This document shows, piece by piece, positions 45,153-53,710 of a DNA stretch of 64,000 nt. The position numbers and the translations under genes are program-made. How positions within the stretch are numbered: the first letter of the stretch is position 1; the number at the start of each line of letters is the position of its first letter. The notes beneath the pieces were generated by a model that made no database searches, was not told the origin of the DNA, and saw only the letters and a program-made list of their open reading frames with translations. Origin of the DNA: Pseudalgibacter ostreae (GTDB lineage Bacteria > Bacteroidota > Bacteroidia > Flavobacteriales > Flavobacteriaceae). Location: NCBI RefSeq assembly GCF_042427585.1, contig NZ_JBHMFC010000001.1, positions 62,001-126,000 of the forward strand. Reading direction: 5' to 3'.

Positions 45153-45383
45153 CTAAATATTTTTTACCGTGATAATTTTTACCGGACAGGCTTTGGCAGC
45201 CTTATCACAATCATCAAAAATCAAAAAATCATTTGATTTTAATGTAAAAAATCCTTTTTTATCTTGAGCATGCAACAACACCGATTTTCCGTCTTTTTTG
45301 GACATCTGAAACTGGTTTGGCGCCAGTTCTACACAATAATTGCAGCCAATACATTTGTTTCGCTGTAAAGTAATAACAACCAT
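45153..45383 (-). CDS. Small ferredoxin, single cluster
   Basis: 76 residues. It has one CIGCNYCVELAP motif near residue 11 and a distant AAKACPV cysteine near 68, the pattern of single [4Fe-4S] or [3Fe-4S] ferredoxins. It carries electrons in the cytoplasm. The ATG overlaps the last base of the U32 gene stop, so it is translationally coupled to it. Position suggests it supplies electrons to, or matures, the Fe-S U32 protein. Confidence 0.88.
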   Translation of the reverse strand: MVVITLQRNKCIGCNYCVELAPNQFQMSKKDGKSVLLHAQDKKGFFTLKSNDFLIFDDCDKAAKACPVKIITVKNI

Positions 45384-46630
45384 TAGGCTTCTACTTTGTT
45401 TTCTACTATTTTATATAACTTATCCGACTGCCTAATCCTGAAGGGCAATGGCATCGTAATCATATCGCCCTTTACACCCTCGCTTAACTTTTCATCATTA
45501 ACCAAAAGCGCATTAACAATAAATTCCTTTGCTCCCGTGGTAGGGCCTGTAATTAAAACGGTATCGCCAATATTGATGTTATATGCTTCAATTTTAAATT
45601 CGCCCACTTTTGCTTTAGGAAAAAAGTGCGTGCCCTTACCAATATAAACTTTTTTTTGTGTAGCATGAGACCCCGACCCTTTGCTCCATTCACCAAGTTT
45701 CTGACCTAAATAATAGCCGCTCCAAAACCCTCTATTATACACGGTCTCCAAGGTTTGCATCCAAGAGATTACTTGTTCTTTACTGTAAGTGCCGTTTTGA
45801 ATATTATCGATAGCTTCCCGATAACACTTAATCACTTTGGCCACATACTCAGGCGCTCTACCTCGACCCTCAATTTTTAAAACTTTAATCCCTGCATCTA
45901 AAACCTCATCTAAAAAATCAATGGTACACAAATCTTTGGGCGACATGATATACTCATTATCCAGCTCCATTTCAAATCCTGTCTCTTGATCGATAACCGT
46001 GTATTTTTTTCGACAGTTTTGCTTGCAAGCCCCTCTATTAGCAGAAGAGTTATGAGCATGTAAACTCATATAACATTTACCAGAAACCGCCATGCAAAGC
46101 GCACCATGACCAAATATTTCAATTTCAACCAAGTTTCCAGACGGGCCTTTAATCTGTTCCGTTTCTATCTGTTCGGTTATTTTTTTCACTTGGCGTAAAC
46201 TCAATTCTCGACTCAACACCATCGTATCTGCAAACATGGCATAAAACTTAACCGTTTCAATATTGGTAATATTGATTTGTGTTGAAATATGCACCTCCAT
46301 TTGGGCTTCCCTTGCTATGGAAATTACCGCTTGATCCATCGCAATAACAGCAGTAATATCTGCTTCCTTTGCTTTTTTAATTAAGGTTTTTACTATCGAT
46401 AAATCGTGGTCGTAAATAATGGTGTTTAGCGTTAAGTAACTTCGCACGCTTTTTGCTTTGCAACGTTTTGAAATTTCTGGCAAATCGTTTAAAGTAAAAT
46501 TAATAGACGCCCTAGCCCTCATATTCAACTGTTCTACACCAAAATAAACAGAATCTGCCCCATTATCTAGAGCCGCTTGAAGGGATTCAAAATTTCCAGC
46601 AGGTGCCATTAGTTCTATATTCTGCATCAT
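45383..46630 (-). CDS. trhP: U32-family tRNA wobble-uridine hydroxylation protein
   Basis: 415 residues. The U32 signature EIFGHGALCMAVSGKCYMS lies near residue 170, followed by CKQNCRKK; these four cysteines bind an Fe-S cluster in characterised relatives. A C-terminal beta domain follows (VGEFKIEAYNINIGDTVLIT). Length and motifs fit TrhP (YegQ) rather than the longer RlhA. TrhP makes 5-hydroxyuridine at tRNA position 34 using prephenate. It is sandwiched by trhO (4-base overlap) and the ferredoxin. An alternative is another U32 hydroxylase with a different RNA target. Confidence 0.8.
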   Translation of the reverse strand: MMQNIELMAPAGNFESLQAALDNGADSVYFGVEQLNMRARASINFTLNDLPEISKRCKAKSVRSYLTLNTIIYDHDLSIVKTLIKKAKEADITAVIAMDQAVISIAREAQMEVHISTQINITNIETVKFYAMFADTMVLSRELSLRQVKKITEQIETEQIKGPSGNLVEIEIFGHGALCMAVSGKCYMSLHAHNSSANRGACKQNCRKKYTVIDQETGFEMELDNEYIMSPKDLCTIDFLDEVLDAGIKVLKIEGRGRAPEYVAKVIKCYREAIDNIQNGTYSKEQVISWMQTLETVYNRGFWSGYYLGQKLGEWSKGSGSHATQKKVYIGKGTHFFPKAKVGEFKIEAYNINIGDTVLITGPTTGAKEFIVNALLVNDEKLSEGVKGDMITMPLPFRIRQSDKLYKIVENKVEA

Positions 46631-47709
46631 GATTGCTTGTTTTGATCCACTTTAAACATTTCAAAAATATTCCTTAAATTTTTTTTAAAAGGTAAATGCT
46701 CTGCACGACCTTTTTTAAAGATATCGTTACTATTGCCCTGCCCTTTTCTAAGTGCTTTTTGCTCTTCAAAAGGAAGGGCGTGAATCTCTTTGCAGGTTGT
46801 AGAACAACAATTATCCATTTCTACTTTGCAATCATCACATTGAATAAACAATAAATGACATGCATCATTAGCACAATTGGTATGGATATCTGCAGGTTTT
46901 CCACATTGGTGGCAACAAGCAATAACATCTTCGCTTATTTTTTCTGCACGACGCTCATCAAAAACAAAATTCTTACCTAAAAACTTATTTTCAAGATTCT
47001 GCTCTTTTATCTGTCGGGTATATTCTATAATCCCCCCTTCAAGTTGAAATACATTTTGAAAACCTTTATGCTTAAAATATGCACTGGCTTTTTCACAACG
47101 GATGCCACCGGTACAATACATGACCAGTTTTTTATCTGATTTATGCGTTTTTAAATCATTTTCAATAATATCTAAAGATTCCCTAAACGTGTCCACATCG
47201 GGAGTAATTGCATTTTTAAAGTGGCCTATCTCACTTTCATAATGGTTGCGCATATCTACCAGCACCGTGTTTTCGTCTTCAATAAGGCTATTAAACTGCT
47301 CGGCACTTACATGAACGCCTTTATTGGTAACATCAAACGTGCTGTCGTTTAAACCATCGGCAACAATTTTGTCACGCACTTTTACCTTCAGTTTTAAGAA
47401 GGATTTATTATCTTGCTCTACGGCAATGTTCAAACGGATCCCTTTTAAAAAGGGAACACTATCCAAGTGGGTTTTAAACGCGTTAAAACGATCGGCCGGA
47501 AGAGACAATTGTGCATTTATCCCTTCGTGGGCAACATAGATTCTGCCCAGAACATCTAAAGCGTTCCAGGTTAGAAATAAATGATCTCTTAAGATTTGTG
47601 GGTTTTGAATGTTTGCGTATTGATAAAAAGAAAGCGTTAATCGACTCTTTCCTGCTTGGTCAATTAATTCCGCCCTCTCTTTTGCGCTTAATGTATTGTA
47701 CAGTTGCAT
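46627..47709 (-). CDS. trhO: Oxygen-dependent tRNA uridine(34) hydroxylase (rhodanese family)
   Basis: 360 residues. An N-terminal acylphosphatase-like region comes first, then a rhodanese domain with the catalytic cysteine loop MYCTGGIRCEKAS near residue 200. A C-terminal cysteine-rich zinc-binding segment follows (CCHQCGKPADIH, CDDCKVEMDNCC). This matches TrhO (YceA), which uses oxygen to form 5-hydroxyuridine in tRNA. The stop overlaps the trhP start. A TATCTTTG box lies 40 bases upstream, and a structured RNA with its own terminator lies further upstream. Confidence 0.92.
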   Translation of the reverse strand: MQLYNTLSAKERAELIDQAGKSRLTLSFYQYANIQNPQILRDHLFLTWNALDVLGRIYVAHEGINAQLSLPADRFNAFKTHLDSVPFLKGIRLNIAVEQDNKSFLKLKVKVRDKIVADGLNDSTFDVTNKGVHVSAEQFNSLIEDENTVLVDMRNHYESEIGHFKNAITPDVDTFRESLDIIENDLKTHKSDKKLVMYCTGGIRCEKASAYFKHKGFQNVFQLEGGIIEYTRQIKEQNLENKFLGKNFVFDERRAEKISEDVIACCHQCGKPADIHTNCANDACHLLFIQCDDCKVEMDNCCSTTCKEIHALPFEEQKALRKGQGNSNDIFKKGRAEHLPFKKNLRNIFEMFKVDQNKQS

Positions 47710-47748
47710 GCTATACTAATGGTTTAAGGTTAAAAAGTTATTTAGCCG

Positions 47749-47776
47749 CAAAGATACCATTTTAGTTAAAAGCAAA
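47749..47776 (-). promoter_or_regulatory. Probable trhO promoter
   Basis: The minus strand has TATCTTTG (47749-47756) and TTTG at 47773-47776, 16 bases apart, slightly short of the usual 17-23. It would start the trhO-trhP-ferredoxin mRNA independently of the upstream RNA. Confidence 0.45.
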
Positions 47777-47861
47777 TATATGCAAGCGCAAAAATTATAG
47801 AGGATAGCACTAAAAAGGGCATATAATAAGATTATAGCACCTAAATGTTCCTGTAAATAAA

Positions 47862-47896
47862 AAAAAGCACTTTCATAAGAAAAGAAAGTGCTTTTT
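47862..47896 (-). terminator. Orphan bidirectional terminator between trhO and recA
   Basis: AAAAAGCACTTTC (47862-47874) and GAAAGTGCTTTTT (47884-47896) form a perfect 13-base-pair stem with a nine-base loop and flanking A and T runs. The neighbouring genes trhO and recA are divergent, so no protein gene ends here; it most likely ends the non-coding RNA starting near 48050. Confidence 0.85.
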
Positions 47897-48050
47897 CTAA
47901 TTAGCTCGACCAAGTAATGACCTAAAAAGCACTTAAAAACAATTCGAGCCATTATCATCGGCACACCATTATCTGCTTATAAACAGAAACCGAGACACCT
48001 TATGAGAAAACTATTTTTTTAAAACCCATAGGCAAAACGGTAATGGTTTA
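47862..48050 (-). ncRNA. Candidate structured non-coding RNA or riboswitch-like leader
   Basis: About 190 bases on the minus strand with a promoter, structure and terminator but no gene. P1: ACCATTA (48047-48041) with TAATGGT (47971-47965). Inside P1: CCG (48040-48038) with CGG (47992-47990), continued by GCCTATGGG (48033-48025) with CTCATAAGGT (48006-47997, one bulge), and a small hairpin TCTGTT-TATA-AGCAGA (47987-47972), giving a three-way junction. P4: GGCTCGA (47950-47944) with TCGAGCT (47909-47903). A second TAATGG copy (47954-47949) could compete for the 5' strand. It resembles neither 6S, SRP nor tmRNA. It is either a free small RNA or an attenuator leader for trhO-trhP. Confidence 0.65.
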
Positions 48051-48055
48051 CCCTC

Positions 48056-48086
48056 CAAATTTAATTTAGGGAGATTTCATAGCAAA
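48056..48086 (-). promoter_or_regulatory. Near-ideal promoter of the candidate RNA
   Basis: The minus strand has TTTG (48083-48086), a 19-base spacer and TAAATTTG (48056-48063), exactly the Bacteroidota -33/-7 consensus and spacing. Predicted start near 48050. Confidence 0.7.
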
Positions 48087-48143
48087 GTTTTTCCCGCGTT
48101 TATTATAGAGACGCAAAAAGAGCAAAAAGGTTGCGTGATAAAA

Positions 48144-48174
48144 TTGTATTGTGATAAAAGTTATAGTAATTTAG
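48144..48174 (+). promoter_or_regulatory. Possible recA promoter
   Basis: TTG at 48144-48146 and TAATTTAG at 48167-48174 are 20 bases apart; the -7 box has one mismatch. No clear LexA-type operator is seen. Confidence 0.3.
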
Positions 48175-48204
48175 CATCCATTACTTTAGAAAAAACAAAT
48201 AAAA

Positions 48205-49221
48205 ATGAGCAGCGAAAAAGAAGCAAAATTAAAAGCGTTAAAACTTACATTAGATAAATTAGATAAAGCCTACGGAAAAGGTACCGTAATGAAAATGAGC
48301 GATTCAGCGGTTGTAGATGTGGAAGCTATTTCATCGGGCTCTTTAGGCTTAGATATTGCTATGGGTGTTGGCGGATATCCACGCGGAAGAGTGATTGAAA
48401 TATATGGTCCGGAATCTTCCGGAAAAACAACCTTGACCCTGCACGCCATTGCAGAAGCTCAAAAGGCAGGAGGTATTGCAGCTTTTATTGATGCAGAGCA
48501 TGCTTTTGATAGGTTTTATGCTGAAAAACTAGGTGTGGATATTGATAATTTAATTATCTCACAACCTGATAATGGTGAACAAGCATTAGAAATTGCAGAT
48601 AATTTAATCCGTTCTGGAGCAATTGATATTGTCGTTATAGATTCAGTAGCGGCTTTAACTCCAAAAAGTGAAATAGAAGGCGAAATGGGCGATTCTAAAA
48701 TGGGCTTACATGCGCGTTTAATGTCACAAGCCTTAAGAAAACTTACAGGATCCATCAGCAAAACCAATTGTACCGTAATATTTATTAACCAATTGCGTGA
48801 AAAAATAGGGGTGATGTTTGGAAATCCAGAAACCACTACAGGTGGTAACGCCTTAAAATTTTATGCCTCTGTACGATTGGATATTCGCCGTTCTACACAA
48901 ATTAAAGATAGTGCTGGAAACGTATTGGGCAATAAAACCCGAGTTAAAGTGGTTAAAAACAAAGTCGCACCACCATTTAAAATGGCCGAATTCGACATCA
49001 TGTATGGTGAAGGCGTTTCAAAAGTTGGAGAAATACTGGATATAGCCGTTGAAAACGAAATCGTTAAGAAAAGCGGCTCATGGTTTAGCTATGAAGACAC
49101 TAAACTAGGGCAAGGTAGAGATGCTGTTAAAGCCCTCATTAAAGATAACCCAGAGCTCATGGACGAACTGGAAGCCAAGGTAAGGGTAATTGCCAAAGCT
49201 GCTAATTCTTCAGATGAATAA
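48205..49221 (+). CDS. recA: Recombinase RecA
   Basis: 338 residues. Walker A is GPESSGKTT near residue 72; also seen are the DAEHAFD motif, Walker B IVVIDSVAAL, and the L2 region with FINQLREKIGVMFGNPETTTGGNALKF (split by residues typical of RecA). It catalyses strand exchange in homologous recombination and induces SOS where LexA exists. Monocistronic, ended by a strong terminator. Confidence 0.98.
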   Translation: MSSEKEAKLKALKLTLDKLDKAYGKGTVMKMSDSAVVDVEAISSGSLGLDIAMGVGGYPRGRVIEIYGPESSGKTTLTLHAIAEAQKAGGIAAFIDAEHAFDRFYAEKLGVDIDNLIISQPDNGEQALEIADNLIRSGAIDIVVIDSVAALTPKSEIEGEMGDSKMGLHARLMSQALRKLTGSISKTNCTVIFINQLREKIGVMFGNPETTTGGNALKFYASVRLDIRRSTQIKDSAGNVLGNKTRVKVVKNKVAPPFKMAEFDIMYGEGVSKVGEILDIAVENEIVKKSGSWFSYEDTKLGQGRDAVKALIKDNPELMDELEAKVRVIAKAANSSDE

Positions 49222-49229
49222 ATTTTTTA

Positions 49230-49259
49230 AAATCCCGAATCTCTCGGGATTTTTTTTTT
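49230..49259 (+). terminator. recA terminator
   Basis: AAATCCCGA (49230-49238) pairs with TCGGGATTT (49244-49252) and is followed by a long T run. Confidence 0.95.
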
Positions 49260-49314
49260 GCTCTCACGCAACCATTTTGACATATGCGCATCTAAGAAAT
49301 AAACATGTATTAAA

Positions 49315-49728
49315 ATGAAAAAAATTATATTCTTTAGCATGACACTGCTTTTCTTAACGTCTTGCAGCCTCAACGACGATGACAGCAACAACTTTAGCTT
49401 AGATCTTTTGCCTGTAGAAAGCGTGGACATTCCAGAAGAATTCACCTTAGGAGAAGTTTACCCCATAAAAGTGAACTATCTTAAGCCATCTACCTGCCAT
49501 AGTTTTAGAGATTTCTATTATTCTAAAAAGAACAATGAACGTACCGTAGCCATCATTAACTATGATTTCGATAGAAATGATTGTAAAGACTTAGAAGACG
49601 ATCTAACAAGTGCTACCTTTAACTTTAAAGTAACAGGTAACGGCTCTTACATCTTTAAGTTTTGGCAAGGTGAAGATGAAAACAATGAAGATCAGTACCT
49701 GATTATTGAAGTACCTGTTGTAGAATAA
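49315..49728 (+). CDS. Small uncharacterised lipoprotein upstream of a sigma factor
   Basis: 137 residues with lipoprotein signal MTLLFLTSC (lipidated cysteine at 17). It has two further cysteines and an acidic tail (GEDENNEDQYLIIEVPVVE); the fold looks all-beta. No domain recognised. Its stop is 17 bases from the ECF sigma gene, so it is probably in the same operon and may act as the periplasmic sensor or target of that system. Confidence 0.78.
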   Translation: MKKIIFFSMTLLFLTSCSLNDDDSNNFSLDLLPVESVDIPEEFTLGEVYPIKVNYLKPSTCHSFRDFYYSKKNNERTVAIINYDFDRNDCKDLEDDLTSATFNFKVTGNGSYIFKFWQGEDENNEDQYLIIEVPVVE

Positions 49729-49745
49729 TACTTAACCTTTAATAC

Positions 49746-50297
49746 GTGTTCAATTTGAGTTTAAATCAACTCATAGAAGATTGTAAAAGTGACAATACCA
49801 AAGCACAAAGCGAATTATACAAGCTCTTTTCGAGTAAGTTATTTTCGATATGCCTAAAGTATTCGCGTAATTATGCCGAAGCGGAAGATAATTTGCAGGA
49901 TTCTTTTTTAACAATATTCAGTAAAATTGAACAGTTTAAACATAAAGGCTCTTTTGAAGGTTGGTTAAAACGCATTACCGTAAACACCGTAATGCAGCGG
50001 TACAGAAAAGAAAAAGTATTTGAAATCGTAAACGAAACCGCCGCCGATGAGATTGAAATAGATATTGACGAAGAAGAGGTCTCTTTAGACTTTCTTCTAA
50101 AATGTATCCAAAACCTACCCGACAGATATCGACTTGTTTTCAACCTATATGTTCTTGATGGGTACTCGCATAAAGAGATTGCCGAAATGCTAAGCATTAA
50201 CATAGGCACTTCAAAATCTAATTTAGCACGAGCAAGACAACAGTTAAAGGATACTATAGAAAACCATAAAACCTCCAATAGTTTACAGTCCTTATAG
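49746..50297 (+). CDS. ECF-type RNA polymerase sigma factor
   Basis: 183 residues with a GTG start. Region 2 has YSRNYAEAEDNLQDSFLTIF (the Asp-rich DNLQDSF motif) and region 4 has LPDRYRLVFNLYVLDGYSHK followed by EIAEMLSINIGTSKSNLARA. There is no region 3 or extra C-terminal domain. It should direct RNA polymerase to a small regulon. The stop is adjacent to the ATG of the anti-sigma-like fusion gene, so the pair is coupled. Confidence 0.93.
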   Translation: MFNLSLNQLIEDCKSDNTKAQSELYKLFSSKLFSICLKYSRNYAEAEDNLQDSFLTIFSKIEQFKHKGSFEGWLKRITVNTVMQRYRKEKVFEIVNETAADEIEIDIDEEEVSLDFLLKCIQNLPDRYRLVFNLYVLDGYSHKEIAEMLSINIGTSKSNLARARQQLKDTIENHKTSNSLQSL

Positions 50298-51809
50298 ATG
50301 AGTGATAAAAAAAACATAGATCGATTATTTCAAGAGCGTTTCAAAAATTTTGATGTTACGCCCGATGATGCCGTTTGGAATAGCATATCGGCCAAGTTAA
50401 ATGAGAAAAAGAAGAACCGAAAGATAGTTCCAATATGGTGGCGGTACGCTGGCGCAGCTGCATTCTTTCTCCTTTTTTTAACCGTGGGCATCAAATACTT
50501 TAACCATAGCCCTAATATCATACGTCCTAATCCAATTATAGGAAATGAAAACACCACAAGAAGCAGTGGCCCTGAAACACAGCTGCTAGAAAACGAAGCC
50601 ACCCAACAACTAGCACGAGATCAGGAGGCCGTTTTAAAATCTAATTCTAAAAAAACTATTTCAGAAGGCACGATAACCTCAGTGGCAGCAGAAACTTCGT
50701 ATAAAAAAGTAAAATCAGGAAACGCTACTAATTCATCCTTAAAAAACACGTCAAATACCATTTTAGATGGTGATAAAACCAATGAAATTGCGAAAAATTC
50801 CGAAGAAAAAAACGAGAATACTATCCCGAACAAAGTGCTTAAAAAGGAGACGAAAGCTGACACTTTTTCTATTGCAGAAACCACTAGTAAAGAAAACGCT
50901 ACAGTCCATCAAGAAACATCTTCTTTTAAAAATGCTACAACAGACATCATTGTTGATAATAACATTATCGCCGATAGCGACACAAGTACCGCCATCGTTA
51001 AAAATGAAGATAAAAACACAACGCGCACTATAGAAGAGGCATTAGAAACCAACCCAGACCTCATAGAAAAAGAAAAGCCATTTAACCGATGGAGCCTTAC
51101 CCCAAATGTGGCACCTGTATATTTCAATACCCTATCGGAAGGATCTTCAATAAGCAATGAATTTAATCAGAATTCAAAAACATCTGAAGCCAACATGAGC
51201 TATGGCATTTCCGCAAGTTATGCAGTAAACCACAAACTGAGCATCCGTTCAGGAGTGAACAAAGTAAATTTAGGCTATAACACCAATGATGTACTTGTTT
51301 TTGAAACTTTGGCAAAAAGCTCTACTTCAAGTATTCTTAGCGGCAACGTAAGTAGCCAGAAAAAAACGCCTTCTAATATCAATACCTCTGAGAACGTTGG
51401 TTTTTTAAGCGCCACAAGTTTTGAATCGGGCCGAACTCCTGAAACATTCACCCCAACATCTGTTAATCAATCCATTTCGTATATAGAAGTACCTGTAGAA
51501 ATTCAATACACCGTTTTGGACAGAAGACTAGGGCTTAATCTTATTGGCGGTTTTAGTTCTTTCTTTTTAAGCGGAAACGAACTATCTACAGGCGATCAAA
51601 GCACACTTCCCTACATGGAAGCTAATAACATCAATGATGTAAGTTATAGTGCTAATTTAGGCTTAGGCTTTCAATATAAATTTTCGGAAAAATTAAATTT
51701 GAATTTAGAACCTATGTTCAAATATCAAATAAACACCTTTAACAATACGTCTGGCAATTTCACACCTTATTTTATAGGAGTATATACCGGCATCGGATTT
51801 AAATTTTAG
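50298..51809 (+). CDS. Anti-sigma-like protein fused to an outer-membrane beta-barrel domain
   Basis: 503 residues. Residues 1-44 are a charged cytoplasmic segment (FDVTPDDAVWNSISAKLNEK, a motif common in flavobacterial anti-sigma-linked proteins). A single membrane helix follows (about 46-68). Then come about 195 residues of lysine-, threonine- and glutamate-rich spacer without structure. Residues from about 266 look like an eight-strand outer-membrane barrel and end in phenylalanine (YTGIGFKF), as barrel substrates do. If both ends are placed as predicted, one chain would span both membranes. It begins on the base after the sigma gene. Confidence 0.8.
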   Translation: MSDKKNIDRLFQERFKNFDVTPDDAVWNSISAKLNEKKKNRKIVPIWWRYAGAAAFFLLFLTVGIKYFNHSPNIIRPNPIIGNENTTRSSGPETQLLENEATQQLARDQEAVLKSNSKKTISEGTITSVAAETSYKKVKSGNATNSSLKNTSNTILDGDKTNEIAKNSEEKNENTIPNKVLKKETKADTFSIAETTSKENATVHQETSSFKNATTDIIVDNNIIADSDTSTAIVKNEDKNTTRTIEEALETNPDLIEKEKPFNRWSLTPNVAPVYFNTLSEGSSISNEFNQNSKTSEANMSYGISASYAVNHKLSIRSGVNKVNLGYNTNDVLVFETLAKSSTSSILSGNVSSQKKTPSNINTSENVGFLSATSFESGRTPETFTPTSVNQSISYIEVPVEIQYTVLDRRLGLNLIGGFSSFFLSGNELSTGDQSTLPYMEANNINDVSYSANLGLGFQYKFSEKLNLNLEPMFKYQINTFNNTSGNFTPYFIGVYTGIGFKF

Positions 51810-51895
51810 GTTTTTGGTTAAATCTGGATATTGGTTTTCCCTTTTTTATTGAAAAGCAATATCGCAAAGCACTGCTCCTCCCCAAGGGTAGTGCT

Positions 51896-52642
51896 TTATA
51901 TTTGAAAGCGTTGCAATTGATTTAATATAATAGTTCTTGCCTGGTGGTTTAATGGTTTAGTGTCTTTAACCCCCAGTCCTTTGGTTTCTATAAACGGGTG
52001 CATTTTTACACGCATTTTACCAGGACTTCCACTAAAAAAATTATAGGACAAACGTTTTTTATTATCGGCAAATGTTAGCGGCACAATAGGTATCTGATGG
52101 TTTATAGCTAACCTAAACGCACCATCTTTAAATGCATCCAAAACAATATTGCCTTCAGGCACACCTCCCTCAGGAAATATACAAATACTCAAACCCGATT
52201 TTAAGCGTCTTTGTGCACTTAAAAAAACGGCTTGTCTGCTTTTTGCCGAACTTCTATCAACCAAAATACAGGTGCGTTTATAAAAAAAGCCAAATAATGG
52301 TATTTTAGCCAATTCTTTTTTACCAACAAAAACAAACGGATTTTTAACGCAGACCAGCATCAGCATAATGTCGGTCATGGAGGTATGGTTGGCAATAAAC
52401 ATATAGCTTTTTTCCTTTTTTGGAACCTGCATACGCTCAATCTTATAATTAAAGCCCATACCTACTAAAATAAATTTAGACCATAAGCGTGCTAATTTAA
52501 AAAAAAACGGATACCAAGACTCCTTTAGTATAGATACCAAAAGAACAGGAAGCATTACAAGAATAGGCAATGCAATAAGGATATAAAACCAAATACGGTA
52601 AAATAGCCAAAAAATGTACTTGAATAACTTCATGGGCTCCAA
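51896..52642 (-). CDS. plsC: 1-acyl-sn-glycerol-3-phosphate acyltransferase (PlsC type)
   Basis: 248 residues. An N-terminal membrane helix is followed by the catalytic ANHTSMTDIM (HX4D) near residue 84, the CIFPEGGVPEGN motif near 153 and VPLTF. It acylates lysophosphatidic acid or a related lysophospholipid at the inner membrane. This is separate from the OlsF enzyme elsewhere in the window. It is divergent from trpS. Confidence 0.9.
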   Translation of the reverse strand: MEPMKLFKYIFWLFYRIWFYILIALPILVMLPVLLVSILKESWYPFFFKLARLWSKFILVGMGFNYKIERMQVPKKEKSYMFIANHTSMTDIMLMLVCVKNPFVFVGKKELAKIPLFGFFYKRTCILVDRSSAKSRQAVFLSAQRRLKSGLSICIFPEGGVPEGNIVLDAFKDGAFRLAINHQIPIVPLTFADNKKRLSYNFFSGSPGKMRVKMHPFIETKGLGVKDTKPLNHQARTIILNQLQRFQI

Positions 52643-52680
52643 AACTACTTAAATTAATGATACAATTCTATTAAAAAATC

Positions 52681-52688
52681 TACCTTTG
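52681..52688 (+). promoter_or_regulatory. -7 box of trpS
   Basis: TACCTTTG matches TAnnTTTG, 28 bases before the trpS ATG. No clear -33 partner. Confidence 0.45.
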
Positions 52689-52716
52689 CACCCAGAATTA
52701 AATTTGAGTTAATACT

Positions 52717-53685
52717 ATGGCACGAATACTTACAGGCATACAGAGCACAGGAACACCGCATTTAGGAAATATTTTAGGAGCCGTTATTCCAGCAATTAAT
52801 ATGGCTAACAACCCTAAAAACGAATCGTTTTTATTTATTGCAAATATGCACACCTTAACCCTAATTAAGGATGCAGAAACTTTAAAACAAAACACTTACG
52901 CTGTTGCGGCTACATGGTTGGCCTTTGGTTTAGATATTGAAAAGACCGTGTTTTACAGACAAAGCGATGTACCACAAACAACGGAATTGGCTTGGTATTT
53001 AAATTGTTTTTTTCCATATCAACGCCTCACACTCGCCCATAGTTTTAAAGATAAAGCCGATAGACTGGAAGACGTTAATGCTGGGTTATTCTCTTATCCT
53101 ATGCTTATGGCAGCAGATATTTTACTATATGATGCAGAAATTATTCCTGTTGGTAAAGACCAGCTACAGCACATTGAAATGACCCGTGATGTTGCCTCGC
53201 GTTTCCATGCTAAAATGGGTGACGTTTTTGTATTGCCTGAAGGAAAAATTCAAGAAAACACTATGCTTATTCCGGGAATTGACGGTGAAAAAATGAGCAA
53301 AAGCCGAAACAACACCATTAATATTTTCGTAAACGACAAAACATTACGCAAACAAATTATGGCCATTCAAACAGATAGCACGCCGCTTGAAGACCCAAAA
53401 GATTGGAGCACCTGTAATTGTTTTGCTATTTATAGCTTATTAGCCAACGATGCGCAATTAGCAACAATGAAAGCGCATTACGAAAACGGCAATTATGGTT
53501 ATGGCCATGCTAAACAAGCGTTATATGATTTGGTTGTAGATAAGTTTGCTGTAGAACGCGAACGTTACAACTATTATATGGCGAACCTAGGCGAAATTGA
53601 TAAGGCCTTAGCTATTGGTGCCGAAAAAGCGAAACGAGTTGCTAATGACGTTTTAAAACGGGTTCGCGACAAAGTGGGGTTTTAA
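52717..53685 (+). CDS. trpS: Tryptophan-tRNA ligase
   Basis: 322 residues. The class I motifs are TGIQSTGTPHLGNILGA (HIGH variant HLGN) at the N-terminus and GEKMSKSRN (KMSKS) near residue 198. It charges tRNA-Trp. Normal bacterial length; nothing unusual. Confidence 0.97.
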   Translation: MARILTGIQSTGTPHLGNILGAVIPAINMANNPKNESFLFIANMHTLTLIKDAETLKQNTYAVAATWLAFGLDIEKTVFYRQSDVPQTTELAWYLNCFFPYQRLTLAHSFKDKADRLEDVNAGLFSYPMLMAADILLYDAEIIPVGKDQLQHIEMTRDVASRFHAKMGDVFVLPEGKIQENTMLIPGIDGEKMSKSRNNTINIFVNDKTLRKQIMAIQTDSTPLEDPKDWSTCNCFAIYSLLANDAQLATMKAHYENGNYGYGHAKQALYDLVVDKFAVERERYNYYMANLGEIDKALAIGAEKAKRVANDVLKRVRDKVGF

Positions 53686-53710
53686 CAGGTTTTCGGTATT
53701 TGAACAAGCT

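Noticed and set aside
47716..47964. 82-codon minus-strand frame between trhO and recA
   Set aside because: It runs straight through the perfect terminator hairpin and helix P4, and its composition is not protein-like; the RNA reading explains the region better.
47862..48050. Calling the structured RNA a 6S, SRP or tmRNA gene
   Set aside because: Its ends do not pair to form a 6S closing stem, the SRP tetraloop motif is absent, and it is too short with no tag frame for tmRNA.
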